Assembly (NCBI GenBank): GCA_034231615.1
Contig: CM067306.1
Location: forward strand, 65,685,790 to 65,749,789
From: Meghimatium bilineatum
Taxonomy: Eukaryota; Mollusca; Gastropoda; Stylommatophora; Philomycidae
Direction of reading: 5' to 3'
Length of the DNA: 64,000 nucleotides
The notes beneath the pieces are model-generated. The model saw only the letters and a list, made by a program, of their open reading frames with translations, had not been told where the DNA came from and did not search any database. Shown here in pieces: positions 41,476 through 53,500 of this stretch. Position 1 is the stretch's first letter. Each line of letters starts with the position of its first letter. The position numbers and the translations under genes were made by a program.

Positions 41476-43105
41476 GTATTTTAAATTGTATGTTTTCTTG
41501 TGTGCACATCATTACCCACTAGTTTTAGTTATAGTCCGTCGTGTCTGAGTGAAGCGATTATATTAACCTGTGTTTTATGTAAGTACAATAGGCCTATATG
41601 TTTATTTATTGTTAGGGCATAGTAAGATGTAATACAATAGACCTATATGTTTATTTATTGTTTGGTCAACGTATATTACAATAGGCCTATATGTTGTTCA
41701 TTTTGTAGAATACTGTTGTTTCCTCAATGGTGTAAACAGTGTAAATATATTTCATAAAATTATATTGTATATGTACTATTGAAGTTACAATGTATATGTA
41801 CTATTGAAGTTACAATGTATATGTACTATTGAAGTTGCAACGTATACCAGTAATTTACTACATAATTTGCAATATTCATGACCTAATTCAATATCAACAT
41901 AAATGTACTATTTCTTTTGCAATGTATAGGTAATTTTTGTCCATTGTCCAGTGTATGCAATATTTTTATTGCAACATACATATAAATATTTCAACTGCAA
42001 TCTTTGTGATATTTCAACTGCCATGTATATGTCATAACATATTGTTTGTAATATATTTGTAGTATTGAATAGATTGTTATTATGTATATTAGTTTGTAAC
42101 GATCACTGCCTTAACTGTCAAGTACCTTAGCAGGTACATTTCCGTCTTTACAGGCGAGTCATGTACCTTAGTAAGCACCTTTCTGTCTTTACAGACGAGT
42201 CAAGTACCTTAATTATGCATTTAACTATATTACTGTTCACTATTTTGCCTCATTGGTAAGGCCTTTAATTGGACTACAATGTTAGTCCTTATTTGGAAAG
42301 CTTTATTTTTTACCAGTTTGCTGTCTCCACATATTTAGGCCAGCAGTTCTCACACTTTTTTTTGTTGATGAACCTTTGACATGAGAGTGGTTTATGAATG
42401 GTTTAGAAAGTAGTATAGCTGACTTGTATATTTTCATGGAGACAGACCAAAAGAAAGGCATTAATAAATTATTTTAAATAAGAACCAAACATATTTTAAA
42501 TATTTAATTAAGAACTGTCATCACATTTTGGCCAGTCTCATAGTTGGCCAGTCTCATAGGTGGCCAGTCTCAGAGTTGACCAGTCTCGTAGTTGGCCAGT
42601 CTCGTAGGTGGCCAGTCTCATAGTTGGCCAGTCTCGTAGGTGGCCAGTCTCATAGTTGGCCAGTCTCTTTCAGCAGATGATGAATAGTATGTATGCTTAT
42701 CCATCCCGTCTTGTGTTCTGATTTTCATGTGCCTAATTTATCTTTTCTCTTGCCTTTCCCGTCTTGTTCCTCACTTGATCCCAAATACTTGCAGTCTCCG
42801 TAGTATTGATTTATCCAGTGAAGTAACGCTAAAGACGGATGTGTCAGGCCATTGGCGCAAAGAAAGATGAGATCTTGAAATCAATACTGCTTGACTTATC
42901 AGAGACAAATACTGCACTGGTTCTCTCTGGCAGCAATGCAATGTTCCTACTAGATTTCCAGAGAATATAAATACATTGTGTCATCATTTTATTTACTTGT
43001 CAATGACCTGGCACATTCGTCTTTGGATGTATTTTCCATTAATATAAAAAATAAAATAAACATGGGCATCTAAAAAAATACCCACCCCCACATTGCACGT
43101 AGAAA
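41476..43105. repeat. Small arrays and a Rep-A piece
   Basis: 41755-41835: four TGTATATGTACTATTGAAGT units. 42112-42200: two AGTACCTTAG...TCTTTACAG units. 42530-42665: about nine 16-bp AGTCTCATAGTTGGCC units. 42832-43030: two opposed Rep-A pieces (GACGGATGTGTCAGGCCATT, then the reverse end). The remainder is unrecognised. Confidence 0.7.
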
Positions 43106-43109
43106 CTGG

Positions 43110-43260
43110 TTAGTTCATACTCTCATTAAATGAGCACAAATTCTGTACTTTCATTAAATGAGCACACATTCTGTACTCTCATTAAATGAGCACACATTCT
43201 GTACTCTCATTAAATGAGCACACATTCTGTACTCTCATTAAATGAGCACAAATTCTGGTT
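43110..43260. repeat. 28-bp minisatellite, 5-6 units
   Basis: Unit ACTCTCATTAAATGAGCACA plus CATTCTGT. Each unit contains the palindrome CTCATTAAATGAG. Confidence 0.9.
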
Positions 43261-43479
43261 TGATTTGAACTGGTTGTCATGAATATGTTGTACTATGGTT
43301 TAAGTTGTGCTATTTAGCCTAGAATATCTGTTTTCAGCAAGCTTTTGATCGAGGCCATAATTATTTTGGTATGTTAAGAAGGACATGCCCATGTGATATA
43401 ATAGTTAAAAATTTAGTGGCAACCGGAAGGATAATGTGAGAGAAAAGACAGAGGATAACACAGAGAGAAGCTGATGTGT

Positions 43480-44700
43480 TAAATATGTCAGATATGCGAT
43501 ATAATAAAAGTTTAACTCTAATGTTAAATCTGTTGGTCAAGTGATACAAGAAAAGTTTAACTCTAATGTTAAATCTGTCAGCAATGCAATACAATAAAAG
43601 TTTAACTCTAATATTAAATCTATCGGTCATGTAATAAAAGTTGTGTACAAAATCTGACAGAAGAATAATGAGTTAGTTAGTCCAGAAGCGTGAACCTGGC
43701 AGGACATGCTAATCCTAGGATACTGTCACACTGGAATGCCTTCCTTCGGGGGCTAAACATGCAACCATAAACCCCATAACAAAACCTTTGTTCGTGACTT
43801 TACTGGTAGATTGGCTACATTTGGAAGAGGCACGCCTCTTTCAACATAGGAATAAATTACTTTTTTGGTCATATCAGAGCATCTGGTGGTCTTAGTTTCT
43901 TGTGGTATGGTTGCCATGTTGGTGCTAGAAAATTTTCAACCGGGTTTAAATGCATTTGGGAAAATTTATAGGAATCTGGATGTTGTCTCAGCTATACAAT
44001 GGAAAAAAGCAAGGTTATTGACTGTCAGGAGATACCTGCACACAGCTTAGGGTTATGTCAAGAGCTACTTGCTAATAGCTAAAGGGATTATTTTCTCACC
44101 ATCAATGACGTGACAATCATTGTTCTTCAGTAAAGTATATTTCTAAAATCTGCTGGTCATGTGACACGATAGAAGTTTAATGTTAATTCTCTAATGTTAA
44201 ATCTATTATTCATATGAAAAGTTTAAATGTTAAATGTGTCATTTATGTCATACATTGAAGTTTACATGCAAAATGTTAAATTTGTCATTTATCTGATACA
44301 TTATGTCATTAATGTGATAACAGTTAATATTTGTGGATATATAGAAGTGCCAGTAAAATGTTAAATTTTGTCATTAATGTGATAACAGTTAATATTTGTG
44401 GATATATAGAAGTGCCAGTAAAATGTTAAATTTTGTCATTTATATGACACAATGAAGTTTGAGCAAAAAATGTTAAATTTGTCATTGATGTGATATAATG
44501 AAGTTTCCCTGTAAATTGTTAAACTTAGCAGCTATCAGCTGGATAATGTTAATCTTGCCTGTAAAGTGTTAACTTTAGCAGCAATCAAGTGTTACAATAT
44601 AGTTTTACTGTAATTTGTTCAATCTATCAAACATGTGGTGCAATGAAGTGTACTAACCTAATGTTAACCCTAGCAATTAGTTAATTTGATGTATAATCTT
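43480..44700. repeat. Decayed GTTTAACTCTAATGTTAAATC array with Rep-C pieces
   Basis: 43495-43630 has three fairly clear units and 44150-44660 many diverged ATGTTAAATTTGTCATT units, including a near-exact duplication (44298/44370). 43640-43850 and 44040-44090 are Rep-C pieces. 43865-44050 is unassigned. Confidence 0.6.
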
Positions 44701-44811
44701 GTATGTTGTTTGCTCATTTTGATGTCTTATATTGATAATGTTTGTGTCATATATATATATACACACACACACTCTGTTTGCTTAAATATACAACAACGAA
44801 CCTGATTCAAG

Positions 44812-44928
44812 ATAAGGGGATAAAGAGTGGTGAAGATCCATTATTATCTGTGCCAGTGGGCATGGCACATGATGATGATGCACCCAGAAGTCAGTGGGAT
44901 AATGATGCATGGAAGTTGTTTTCAAGAA
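44812..44928 (+). CDS. Ig-superfamily receptor, exon 8 (cytoplasmic)
   Basis: After an AG at 44811, residues 389-427 read DKGIKSGEDPLLSVPVGMAH, then DDDAPRSQWDNDAWKLFSR. They end at AAGAA/GTAAGT in phase 1. Entry phase 1 matches exon 7, and the joined codon G+AT gives Asp. The composition (acidic, Trp-containing, non-repetitive) stands out from the surrounding arrays and suits a cytoplasmic tail. The acceptor is not strong because the pyrimidine tract is interrupted by purines. Intron 7 is 15.3 kb. This assignment is by phase and composition only. Confidence 0.58.
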
Positions 44929-45049
44929 GTAAGTTTATATGGGCGCTGTGATTGTGACCACATTACCTCTAGAATGTCAGTGATGCAGAAACATAATAAT
45001 TTGTTACCTACTATAGATTTTCTATATTTTGTACATAATATGCCCAGGT

Positions 45050-45232
45050 TTAATTGAATAGTCCCAGATTTAATTGAATATGCCCAGGTTTAATTGAATA
45101 TGCCCAGGTTTAATTGAATATGTCCAGGTTTAATTGAATATGCCCAGGTTTAATTGAATATGCCCAGGTTTAATTGAATATGCCCAGGTTTAATTGAATA
45201 TGCCCAGGTTTAATTGAATATGCCCAGGCAAA
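45050..45232. repeat. 20-bp minisatellite, about 9 units
   Basis: Unit ATATGCCCAGGTTTAATTGA, nearly perfect, 120 bases after exon 8. Confidence 0.95.
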
Positions 45233-45379
45233 AAATAAAGGTTGCTGAAATGTATGGACAGTCCCTTACAAAATATGTCATATCAGCAGTAATAAGAACC
45301 ACTAGATGAACATCGGATGGAAAGAAAATAGTGAATAAACCACTGTCTTTGATAGATCTTGTGTCATTAGCATTGATAC

Positions 45380-45860
45380 TATTCCGATTGCAGAGACAGA
45401 TTGATTGGACTGGTCATCTGGTACGTATGCCAGATCGTCACTTGCCAAAGATACTTCTCTGTGGTGAGTTTCAGAAGGACAAATGTTCTCAAGGAGGCCA
45501 AAAGAAGAGATGCAAGGACTCCTTAAAGAGATCACTGAAAGCATTTGAAATAGACCAAGATACATGGGAAGAACTTGCACAAAATAGATCTACATGGCAC
45601 TCTACAATCAATAGAGGTGCAGCATTTTGTGAAAAGAGGAGAAATGCTGCAGCTCAACAGTGGAGAGTAGCTAGAATGTTACAGTTAAACAAAATCTAGC
45701 TACAGTGGTGATCCCATGCCTATACTGTCCAAGTATGTTTTAGTGGCCAGAATAGGTCTCATTAGTCGTCTGCGAACACATAGCCAAGGACATAACTCTA
45801 GCAGAATTTCACAAGGGGATGTAACAAATAGTCATCATCATGTGATGGATAAACAGCACA
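45380..45860 (+). mobile_element. Finger-tailed LINE 3' end
   Basis: Reads RQIDWTGHLVRMPDRHLPKI, CKDSLKRSLKAFEIDQDTWE, ELAQNRSTWHSTINRGAAFC. After a shift it reads ARIGLISRLRTHSQGHNSSR, the distal part of the finger (L..H..TH). It ends near CATCATCATGTGATGGAT. This is the best-preserved copy of this family here. Confidence 0.8.
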
Positions 45861-45884
45861 ATGAACAAAAACAAAATGTATTAA

Positions 45885-46114
45885 CAAACAAATCACAAAA
45901 GACATTAATGAAAAGAAACAAATCACAAAAGACATTAATGAAAAGACTCTCAGGAGAGAGTCATTTTCATTGTTAAAATCAAAGGAAAAAATATGCTTGC
46001 GTCTCACCAAGATATTCTTGCCTTGGTTCAAGGTGAGATGTAATATTTAACAATGTGTTATAAATTGACAATCATCGCAATATTAATAATACAACAACTT
46101 ATATTTGTCTAATG

Positions 46115-46153
<39 letters not shown>

Positions 46154-46440
46154 GTTAGCATGTTTGTATCATTTTATATAACATTTTAAAAGTACTATTA
46201 TAAGTAATAATGTTATGAAATTGTTAATTGTCTAATTTCTATATGTCCCTTGCCTAGAACTTTTCATGCAGTATTGAAATTATGCATCAGTTAATCAGTG
46301 AGACTGAAGTAAGACAGTATAACAATATATAGTTGTTGTTCAGTTGTGATTGGTTAAACTTACAACATTGTGTTCTGCGTAAGTAACTAAGGATCAGCTG
46401 GGAATTATTCACTAAGGTAATGTTTGTGACACTGGTTTCA
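45885..46440. other. Short duplication, (AT)n run, no gene
   Basis: A 30-bp tandem duplication (AACAAATCACAAAAGACATT) lies at 45887-45946 and an AT run at 46119-46150. Otherwise unrecognised. Confidence 0.5.
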
Positions 46441-47340
46441 TATGAGGTCCAACAAGAGAGTGAGGTTGATGCTTTGCACAACTCTTCTACAAATCAAAAT
46501 CCCCAGTGCAAGTCATTTTCACATTTACACATGGCACTTTACAGTTTAAAAAAAAATGCACAGCATCTTGTGAAAAGAGGAGAAATACAGTAGTTCAACA
46601 GAGGAGAGTAGCTAGAAAGTCACGGGTAGATTAAAATACATTGTAATCCCATGCCAGGTTGACACAGATGTCACCACCGATGAGCATGGGCTTTTACTAT
46701 TAGATCACAAGGAAGAACAGTAAATGAAGTCAGTGGAGCCTTTACCGCAACAACAAGCAGTCTAACAAAAGAAATATTTGCAATAACATAGACACTTAAT
46801 TGGCTGGAATTGCATGCCTATTCCCATGCATGTATACTAATTGACTCAGTGATATGATACAGAAAGTCAAAACAGGTCATGTACATAGGGGATGGGTGGA
46901 GTCATTAGACAGAGCTAAAATGTAGGCATCACTATGAAAAATCATGCTTATCTTTGTCTCTGAACACACAGGTATGGAGGGAAACGAACGGGCTGACCAA
47001 TTAGCTAGCCCCTCACCACCATAACAGATGGCCTGTGGACTGAGTAGACATACTCATCACTCTACGTGAATCCGCACGATCAGAGGATTGTGAGATGAAT
47101 GAGCATGAGTCAATATCGAGAATACGCGAATTCGGATTGAGGATGGGCGTGGCACGTAGAGAACACCTGACAAAGATTTAAAAAAGAGCAGTGAATCAAC
47201 ATAGATCCAGAACCATGAGCCATTATACCTTGGGAGATTTACTGAAGCAGAGATCTGAGCACCTATGGACGTGTGCGAAGAGGATAATCCACAGATATAA
47301 TACCTAATCTCTATTCCAGGCCCAAACTGTCTAAAGATAT
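46440..47340 (+). mobile_element. LINE RNase H region and finger-LINE piece
   Basis: 46560-46650 repeats the RNRGAAFCEKRRNAA-type tail. 46735-47030 reads, with shifts, GAFTATTSSLTKEIFAIT, LNWLELHAYSHACILTDSV and HTGMEGNERADQLA. The TDS and H.G..GNE.AD.LA motifs identify the RNase H domain of a Jockey/I/R1-type LINE. Dead copy. Confidence 0.75.
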
Positions 47341-47369
47341 TTGTGGCCAGAATAGGGCTTATTAGCCAT

Positions 47370-47835
47370 CTGATACAGTGAATATCATGTCAGCCATACC
47401 TCTGCCTTGTAAGAAACCACATTGACTCACGGAGGAGACCTGTCTTAAGATGGGCTTGCAGTCTGTTTAACAGGACCCTAGCCAGGATCTTGCCTGCTAT
47501 AGAGAGCAGAGATATGCTTCGGTGGTTGTCGCAAGCTAGGAAATTTTCTTTTCCTGTGTATAGATATATGATGGAATCATCCTTAACGTCTTGTGGTATC
47601 CCTTGCAGTTTCCACATTGTCTGGAAGTGAAAAGTGACTCTGTGAGTCTAACAGGGCCACTGACAACAAAAACTTTGTCTGGAATAGAGTCTGGACCTGA
47701 TGCTTTTGCTGCGGACCAATTTGAAATAGCCTTCTCCATCTCGTCGAGGCAAGGGGGCTCTGATAGTGAATGGTTGAATGGTGTTTGCGTGATGCTTGAA
47801 ATCAATTTGTCGTTGATGTTGGAGCATCTATGAGC
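47370..47835 (-). mobile_element. LINE RT fragment (finger/palm)
   Basis: The minus strand reads EKAISNWSAAKASGPDSIPD, then (shifted) WKLQGIPQDVKDDSIIYLYT, and NHRSISLLSIAGKILARVLL, the KA.GPD.IP and N.R.ISLLS..GK....LLNRL motifs of non-LTR RTs. Confidence 0.8.
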
Positions 47836-47855
47836 ATGTTTAGTACGTTTTTAAA

Positions 47856-48080
47856 ATGTTCAGCCAAGCATTAGCCATCTATGAACTCACAGTCAAGGGC
47901 ATAACTCTAACTGAATTTCAAGCATTAGCCATCTATGAACTCACAGTCAAGGGCATAACTCTAACTGAATTTCAAGCATTAGCCATCTATGAACTCACAG
48001 TCAAGGGCATAACTCTAACTGAATTTCAAGCATTAGCCATCTATGAACTCACAGTCAAGGGCATAACTCTAACTGAATTT
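47856..48080 (+). repeat. 54-bp minisatellite derived from a LINE finger tail, 4 units
   Basis: Unit CAAGCATTAGCCATCTATGA, ACTCACAGTCAAGGGCATAA, CTCTAACTGAATTT. It matches the single-copy LINE sequence at 45750-45810 (GTCTCATTAGTCGTCTGCGA, ACACATAGCCAAGGACATAA). The flank 48085-48125 continues the LINE tail. Confidence 0.85.
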
Positions 48081-48125
48081 CTAAAGTGGATGCAACAAAT
48101 TGTCATCATCACTTGTGATGGATGA

Positions 48126-49000
48126 ACAAAAAAAAAATCAGGGTAATGCAGAGTCACAGATTGACCCATCATGGTTAAAAAATCTGGCTATAGTTTTAAT
48201 AGCTAGCTTACATTGTATGATCTTAGAGAAAAAGTTATGAGGTATACACAACAGTTTCTTCAAGTTTGGAGGTTGAGAATGTTACTGTAGATGACCCTCT
48301 CAGAGACAAAATTTTCTCGGACAATTGTTGTGTTTGACTCTCACACTTTGAAAGATCCAAAACTATCAATTCTGTTATTAGTGACTGATATCTATATCTG
48401 TTTTTAGCCTTCAAATTCTCGAAAGCATCAAATGCCTTAGACATACACCTTCTATCTATACGCTGTAGCCTTTGTTTGCCTTGTGTTACCAGGGGTAGAA
48501 GAGTTCTCAGGAAATGGCCTTCCTGTGTGCTGTTTGTAAGCTTGTTCCTGTGGCATCTTTGATTTCTGTGATCCATCTTTTACTATAATGACTCTTGATT
48601 AGGAATAAACATCAAAACACTGAGGACATTCCCATAAATGCTCAGCTCGTCAATCCATCAGCTATCTAAGCGTGTATAAGCTCAGTTTATCAGTCAGTTG
48701 TTGGTTATGCATTTGTTTTGATCTTTTCAAAGAGGAGGCACTTTCTTCCTTGGTCACTTCCATTTCTATCATTCATGGACACTGTGTCTTTGAGCCTCCT
48801 ACTCATCATTTTCTAGTGCATTCATAACATCGTAATTAACTCAGTTCTTATCACTGACCCATCAATTATAGCATTGCCTGCCAATACATCAGCTCTACTG
48901 TTGCCTCTGACTCCCACATCATCATGGTAATGGGTGAGCATGCAGGCTGATATCCAAGATGTCCGCATTCTTTGAGTTGGTGATTGTTAAGGGGAAAACA
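48126..49000. other. LINE 3' fragment at 48460-48590; otherwise no gene
   Basis: 48460-48590 (TAGAAGAGTTCTCAGGAAAT, GCCTTCCTGTGTGCTGTTTG) is a reversed LINE end also seen at 30460. 48130-48450 and 48600-49000 are unrecognised. Confidence 0.5.
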
Positions 49001-49250
49001 TTTTGATGTATCTTAGCGTGAGATGTGGATGCTGCAATTGATGATGTGGCCCACTAGACTGATCAACCCCTAGGGGATGACATGGACATATAGTGATATG
49101 TGGATTCCGCAATAGATGATGTGGTCCACTAGACTGAACAACCCCTAAGAGATGACATGGGCATGTTAATAAATTCTTTGATGTCACTAGTCCATCGTCT
49201 TCCTGGTCTTCCTCTTCTTCTCTCACCTGGCATTCTGCCCTCCAGAATCA
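49000..49250 (-). mobile_element. LINE fragment with 75-bp duplication
   Basis: 49180-49245 (CATCGTCTTCCTGGTCTTCC) matches the LINE piece at 18370-18430. 49015-49165 holds two copies of GGCCCACTAGACTGATCAAC-type sequence. Confidence 0.55.
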
Positions 49251-49640
49251 ACAAAAGTATACAAGACCTATATTGCTTATAATTCCTGTTAGTCCAACCA
49301 AACAAACAGTTGATTGTTCAAATTCACTGTTTCAAAATTTTTTTTAATGAAACATGGCACAGGCAAGTTGTACAGGTACAGGGAAAGTAAGTAGTGCATT
49401 TGACCAACAGCCCAAGCATATTATCAGCATTCATACCCTTTAATATTAACTGAACTAGACTGACCACCAATTTTTATCTTCCTTGATAGCTGTGATATCA
49501 ATTAATGAATTAGCAAGCACAAATGTCATGTTATATATTGTTTGATTATAATGGCAGTGAACCAGGCAGTGCTACTTATCTCACTGCTTGACTTTTGAAA
49601 ACACATTATTTTCAAACTTGCTGGCTTAAACTTGTACAGT
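49251..49640. other. No gene seen
   Basis: AT-rich DNA without recognised features. Confidence 0.35.
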
Positions 49641-49644
49641 GGTT

Positions 49645-49985
49645 AGTTGACCTGGCTCACAAACACATCCAATCTGGCTCACAAACACATCTAAACATCC
49701 AACCTGGCTCACAAACACATCCAGCCTGGCTCACAAACATATCCAGCCAGGGTTGTAAACACATTCAACCTAACTCACAAACACATCCAACCTGGCTCAC
49801 AAACACATCCAACTGGCTTACACGCACAACCAACCTGACACACAAACACATCTGGCTTCTCTCAAAAACACAGCCTGGCTCACAAACATATCTGGCCTGG
49901 CTCACAAACACATATGGCCTGGCTCACAAACACATCTGGCCTGACTGACAAAAACAACCGGCCTGTCTCACAAACACATCTCGTA
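49645..49985. repeat. 18-24-bp minisatellite, about 16 units
   Basis: Irregular units of CCTGGCTCACAAACACAT with (C)ATCCAA/ATCTGG variants. Confidence 0.85.
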
Positions 49986-50039
49986 TGCTTACTCTATGTT
50001 TGAAAGTCAATTGTCCACATTATACTGACCATATGATTA

Positions 50040-50275
50040 TTAATGGCTGCCTGTGTGTTACTAGGTCCTATAGGGGAGCAAATAATAGCAACATTGTTAC
50101 TTGCCATGCATGGCATAAGAGTCAACCAATTAGTTTTTGTGGTGGAGTTGGCTGTCTCACAGCATAGTGAAATTAACCTAGAAGCCATGCTGATGTTGGA
50201 TGTGTCAGGCCATCAGACTGTTCTCCGGTCTATATCCTGCTAATCTGCAGGAGTTTGAGAATAAACACAGAAGTA
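50040..50275 (+). repeat. Rep-D copy plus Rep-A/B-like piece
   Basis: 50070-50170 (GGGGAGCAAATAATAGCAAC ... GTGGAGTTGGCTGTC) matches 53060-53190. 50195-50260 has GTGTCAGGCCATCAG and CTGCTAATCTGCAGGAGTTT, words of Rep-A and Rep-B. Confidence 0.55.
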
Positions 50276-50369
50276 TTAGAAGTGTCTAGTAATACATAAA
50301 TAGATGAACAACTTTGTCATATACCTGATACACCGAGATTCAGTGAATGAATCACTGTAATAAGTTAAC

Positions 50370-50685
50370 TCAATCAAAACTTGTGTACATGAAAAGTTAT
50401 CTGAATCAAAACTTGTGTACATGAAAAGTTAACTGAATAAAAACTTGTGTACATGAAAAGTTAACTGAATCAAAACTTGTGTACATGAAAAGTTATCTGA
50501 ATCAAAACTTGTGTACATGAAGAGTTATCTTAATCAAAACTTGTGTACATGAAAAGTTAACTGAATCAAAACTTGTGTACATGAAAAGTTAACTGAATCA
50601 AAACTTGTGTACATGAAAAGTTAACTGAATCAAAACTTGTGTACATGAAAAGTTAACTGAATCAAAACTTATGTACATGAATGCT
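50370..50685. repeat. 32-bp minisatellite, about 10 units
   Basis: Unit AATCAAAACTTGTGTACATG plus AAAAGTTAACTG. Fairly homogeneous. Confidence 0.95.
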
Positions 50686-50730
50686 TTAATATACAAATGT
50701 CAATGATTTATTGTTATAGAAAAATCATAA

Positions 50731-50876
50731 GGCAGCAAACAGGATCTGAACCAGGTCCATTCAGATGGCACCTATTTGCTTCACAACTTGAGTCAATACG
50801 TTTTCCATATTCATATGGAGGCAAAGCGAATAGATGCCAGCTGATCAGACCTGGTTCAAATCCTGTTTGCTGGTTT
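50731..50876. repeat. Inverted repeat with B-box-like arms
   Basis: AGGCAGCAAACAGGATCTGA, ACCAGGTC near 50731-50758 pairs with GACCTGGTTCAAATCCTGTT, TGCTGG near 50847-50872 (few mismatches). The right arm contains GGTTCAAATCC, a pol III B-box match, and the left arm carries its complement. Confidence 0.75.
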
Positions 50877-50924
50877 ATATTTTACCTAATCAAAACTTAA
50901 ATGATTAATTACTTATATTAATGA

Positions 50925-51485
50925 CAATGTGTGTGATGAATTTATTATCTCTACACAACTTGTGTGATGAATTTATCTCTACACAACTTGTGTGAAGAAT
51001 TTATTATCTCTACACAACTTGTGTGAAGAATTTATTATCTCTACACAACTTGTGTGAAGAATTTATTATCTCTACACAACTTGTGTGAAGAATTTATTAT
51101 CTATATACAACTTGTGTGAAGAATTTATTATCTCTACACAACTTGTGTGATGAATTTATTATCTCTACACAACTTGTGTGATGAATTTATCTCTACACAA
51201 CTTGTGTGATGAATTTATTATCTCTACACAACTTGTGTGATGAATTTATTATCTCTACACAACTTGTGTGATGAATTTATCTCTCTACACAACTTGTGTG
51301 ATGAATTTATCTCTACACAACTTGTGTGAAGAATTTATTATCTCTACACAACTTGTGTGAAGAATTTATCTCTACACAACTTGTGTGATGAATTTATCTC
51401 TACACAACTTGTGTGAAGAATTTATTATCTCTACACAACTTGTGTGATGAATTTATTATCTCTATAACAACTTTTTGTGTGATAC
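50925..51485. repeat. About 31-bp minisatellite, about 18 units
   Basis: Units ACAACTTGTGTGAAGAATTT plus ATTATCTCTAC, some lacking ATT and some with GATG in place of GAAG. Confidence 0.95.
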
Positions 51486-51589
51486 ATTTATTACCGCCAC
51501 AAAATGTGTATTAAATTATCTAAATCAATATTGTATCATGAATTGTAAAATTTGTTAGAAATAAAATTGTATGTGATAAATTATTTATT

Positions 51590-51790
51590 AGAAAGTGAGA
51601 ACTTAAATGTTATATTTTGTTTATCTGCTAGAAGTGTGAACTTAATGTGATGTTTTTTTTAATCTGTTAGAAGTGTGAACTTAATGTGATGTTTTTCTTT
51701 TATCTGTTAGAAGTCAAAACTTAATGTGATTTTTTTGTTCATCTGCTAGAAGTGAAAACTTAATCTCATGTTTTTTATTATTATTATTAT
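51590..51790. repeat. Decayed GTGAACTTAATGTGATGTTTTT units
   Basis: Four to five diverged units with poly-T variation, followed by (ATT)n. Confidence 0.75.
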
Positions 51791-51919
51791 TATTAGAAAT
51801 CATGATTTTATGTATATTTATGTTATATATGATATAGAAACATATGATAATATATGTAAATATGTGATATATTTGTAATTATTAGAAATCACATTTATAT
51901 TGATGAATTTTTTTATTCA

Positions 51920-52572
51920 TCACACTTGAAATTTGTGTGATGAATTTTACACTTGAAATGTTGTGTGATGAATTTTACACTTGAAACTTGTGTGATGAAT
52001 TTTACACTTGAAACTTGTGTGATGAATTTTACACTTGAAACTTGTGTGATGAATTTTACACCTGAAACGTTGTGTGATCAATTTTACACTTGAAACTTGT
52101 GTGATGAATTTTACACCTGAAACTTGTGTGATGAATTTTACACTTGAAACTTGTGTGATGAATTTTACACCTGAAACGTTGTGTGATCAATTTTACACTT
52201 GAAACTTGTGTGATGAATTTTACACCTGAAAGTTGTGTGATGAATTTTACACTTGAAACTTGTGTGATGAATTTTACACTTGAAACTTGTGTGATGAATT
52301 TTACACCTGAAACTTGTGTGATGAATTTTGCACCTAAAACTTGTGTGATGAATTTTACACCTGAAACTTGTGTGATGAATTTTACACTTGAAACTTGTGT
52401 GATGAATTTTACACTTGAAACTTGTGTGATGAATTTTGCACCTAAAACTTGTGTGATGAATTTTACACCTGAAACTTGTGTGATGAATTTTACACCTGAA
52501 ACTTGTGTGATGAATTTTACACCTGAAACTTGTGTGATAAATTTTACACCTGAAACTTGTGTGATGAATTAT
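51920..52572. repeat. 27-bp minisatellite, about 24 units
   Basis: Unit ACTTGTGTGATGAATTTTAC plus ACCTGAA or ACTTGAA. It shares ACTTGTGTGATGAATTT with the 31-bp array at 50925-51485. Confidence 0.95.
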
Positions 52573-52644
52573 TCGATATTAGATAATAGAATTTTATGTG
52601 ATGGATATTTTTGTATTTATGAGAAGTCCTATGTTGTGAATGTA

Positions 52645-52830
52645 TCATTTGTCTGCTGAAGACGGATGTGGAGGGCCATTGACACAAGTAAAACGGTGAC
52701 ACAACATGTTTCCATTCTCTAGACTAACTCCCTGCTGGATATCTAGTAGGACCATTGCCTCACTACAAGAAAGATCCAGCAGGAGTTTGAGAATGTCCTG
52801 CTGCAAGAAAGATCCAGCATGAGGTGAGCT
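52645..52830 (+). mobile_element. Rep-A copy 6
   Basis: Rep-A flanked by GAATGTATCATTT (before 52653 and after 52830), a 13-base direct repeat. The 3' part has a short duplication (AGAAAGATCCAGCA twice). Confidence 0.8.
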
Positions 52831-53039
52831 GAAGTAGAATGTATCATTTTTAAGTGAATTGATGTTAATTTGTTTCATATGTTCTACAACTCAGTTCATG
52901 AGATGTCAAGGAATATTTCTGTATTGTTTACTGTATCTGTCCCCATTCTTTCTGCAAGATGGCCATCTAGTGTTTTGTTTGGTCTGAATCATCTTCCTCT
53001 GACTGAGACCCTATATTTTGATGTTCAGATTGTGAGACA

Positions 53040-53200
53040 ATGCTAGTAACTTAGACACAAGTGGCCAGTGTGCTGTAGCTCAATGGAGAGTAAAGAATAG
53101 CAAAACTGTTTTTTATCTTTCATGCACATCATAAGAGGTGACTAAGGAGGTTTAGGAGTGGAGTTGGCTGTCCAAGTAAATATAGAGACAGCACAGGTGT
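53040..53200 (+). repeat. Rep-D copy
   Basis: AAGAATAGCAAAACTG ... AGTGGAGTTGGCTGTCC, alignable with 2160-2250 and 50065-50170. Confidence 0.5.
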
Positions 53201-53279
53201 ATCAATATTCATTAGAAGTTAGAATTTCATGATTTGAATATGTAAGATTTAATATTTGTAACTCAAAGACAGAAATCTC

Positions 53280-53500
53280 TGTCAGAGAGTGACATCTCAA
53301 TTAGAGGAAGATGTTTCAGTCGGAGAAAGATGTCTCAGTCAGGGGAAGATTTCTCATTCAGTGGAAGCAATCAGAGGAAGATTTCTCAGTAGGAGGAAGA
53401 TTTCTCAGGAGGAAGATTTCTCAGTAGGAGAAAGAAGTCTCTTAGAGAAAGATTTCTCATTCAAAGTAAGAATGCTCAGTTAGAGGTAGATATGTTTTTC
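53280..53500. repeat. Irregular TCAGTAGGAGGAAGATTTC array
   Basis: About ten diverged units of 15-24 bp. An open frame on the plus strand is an artefact. Confidence 0.75.

Noticed and set aside
53289-53483. Small charged protein (SVGERCLSQGKIS...)
   Set aside because: Tandem AGGAAGATTTC units explain the open frame.
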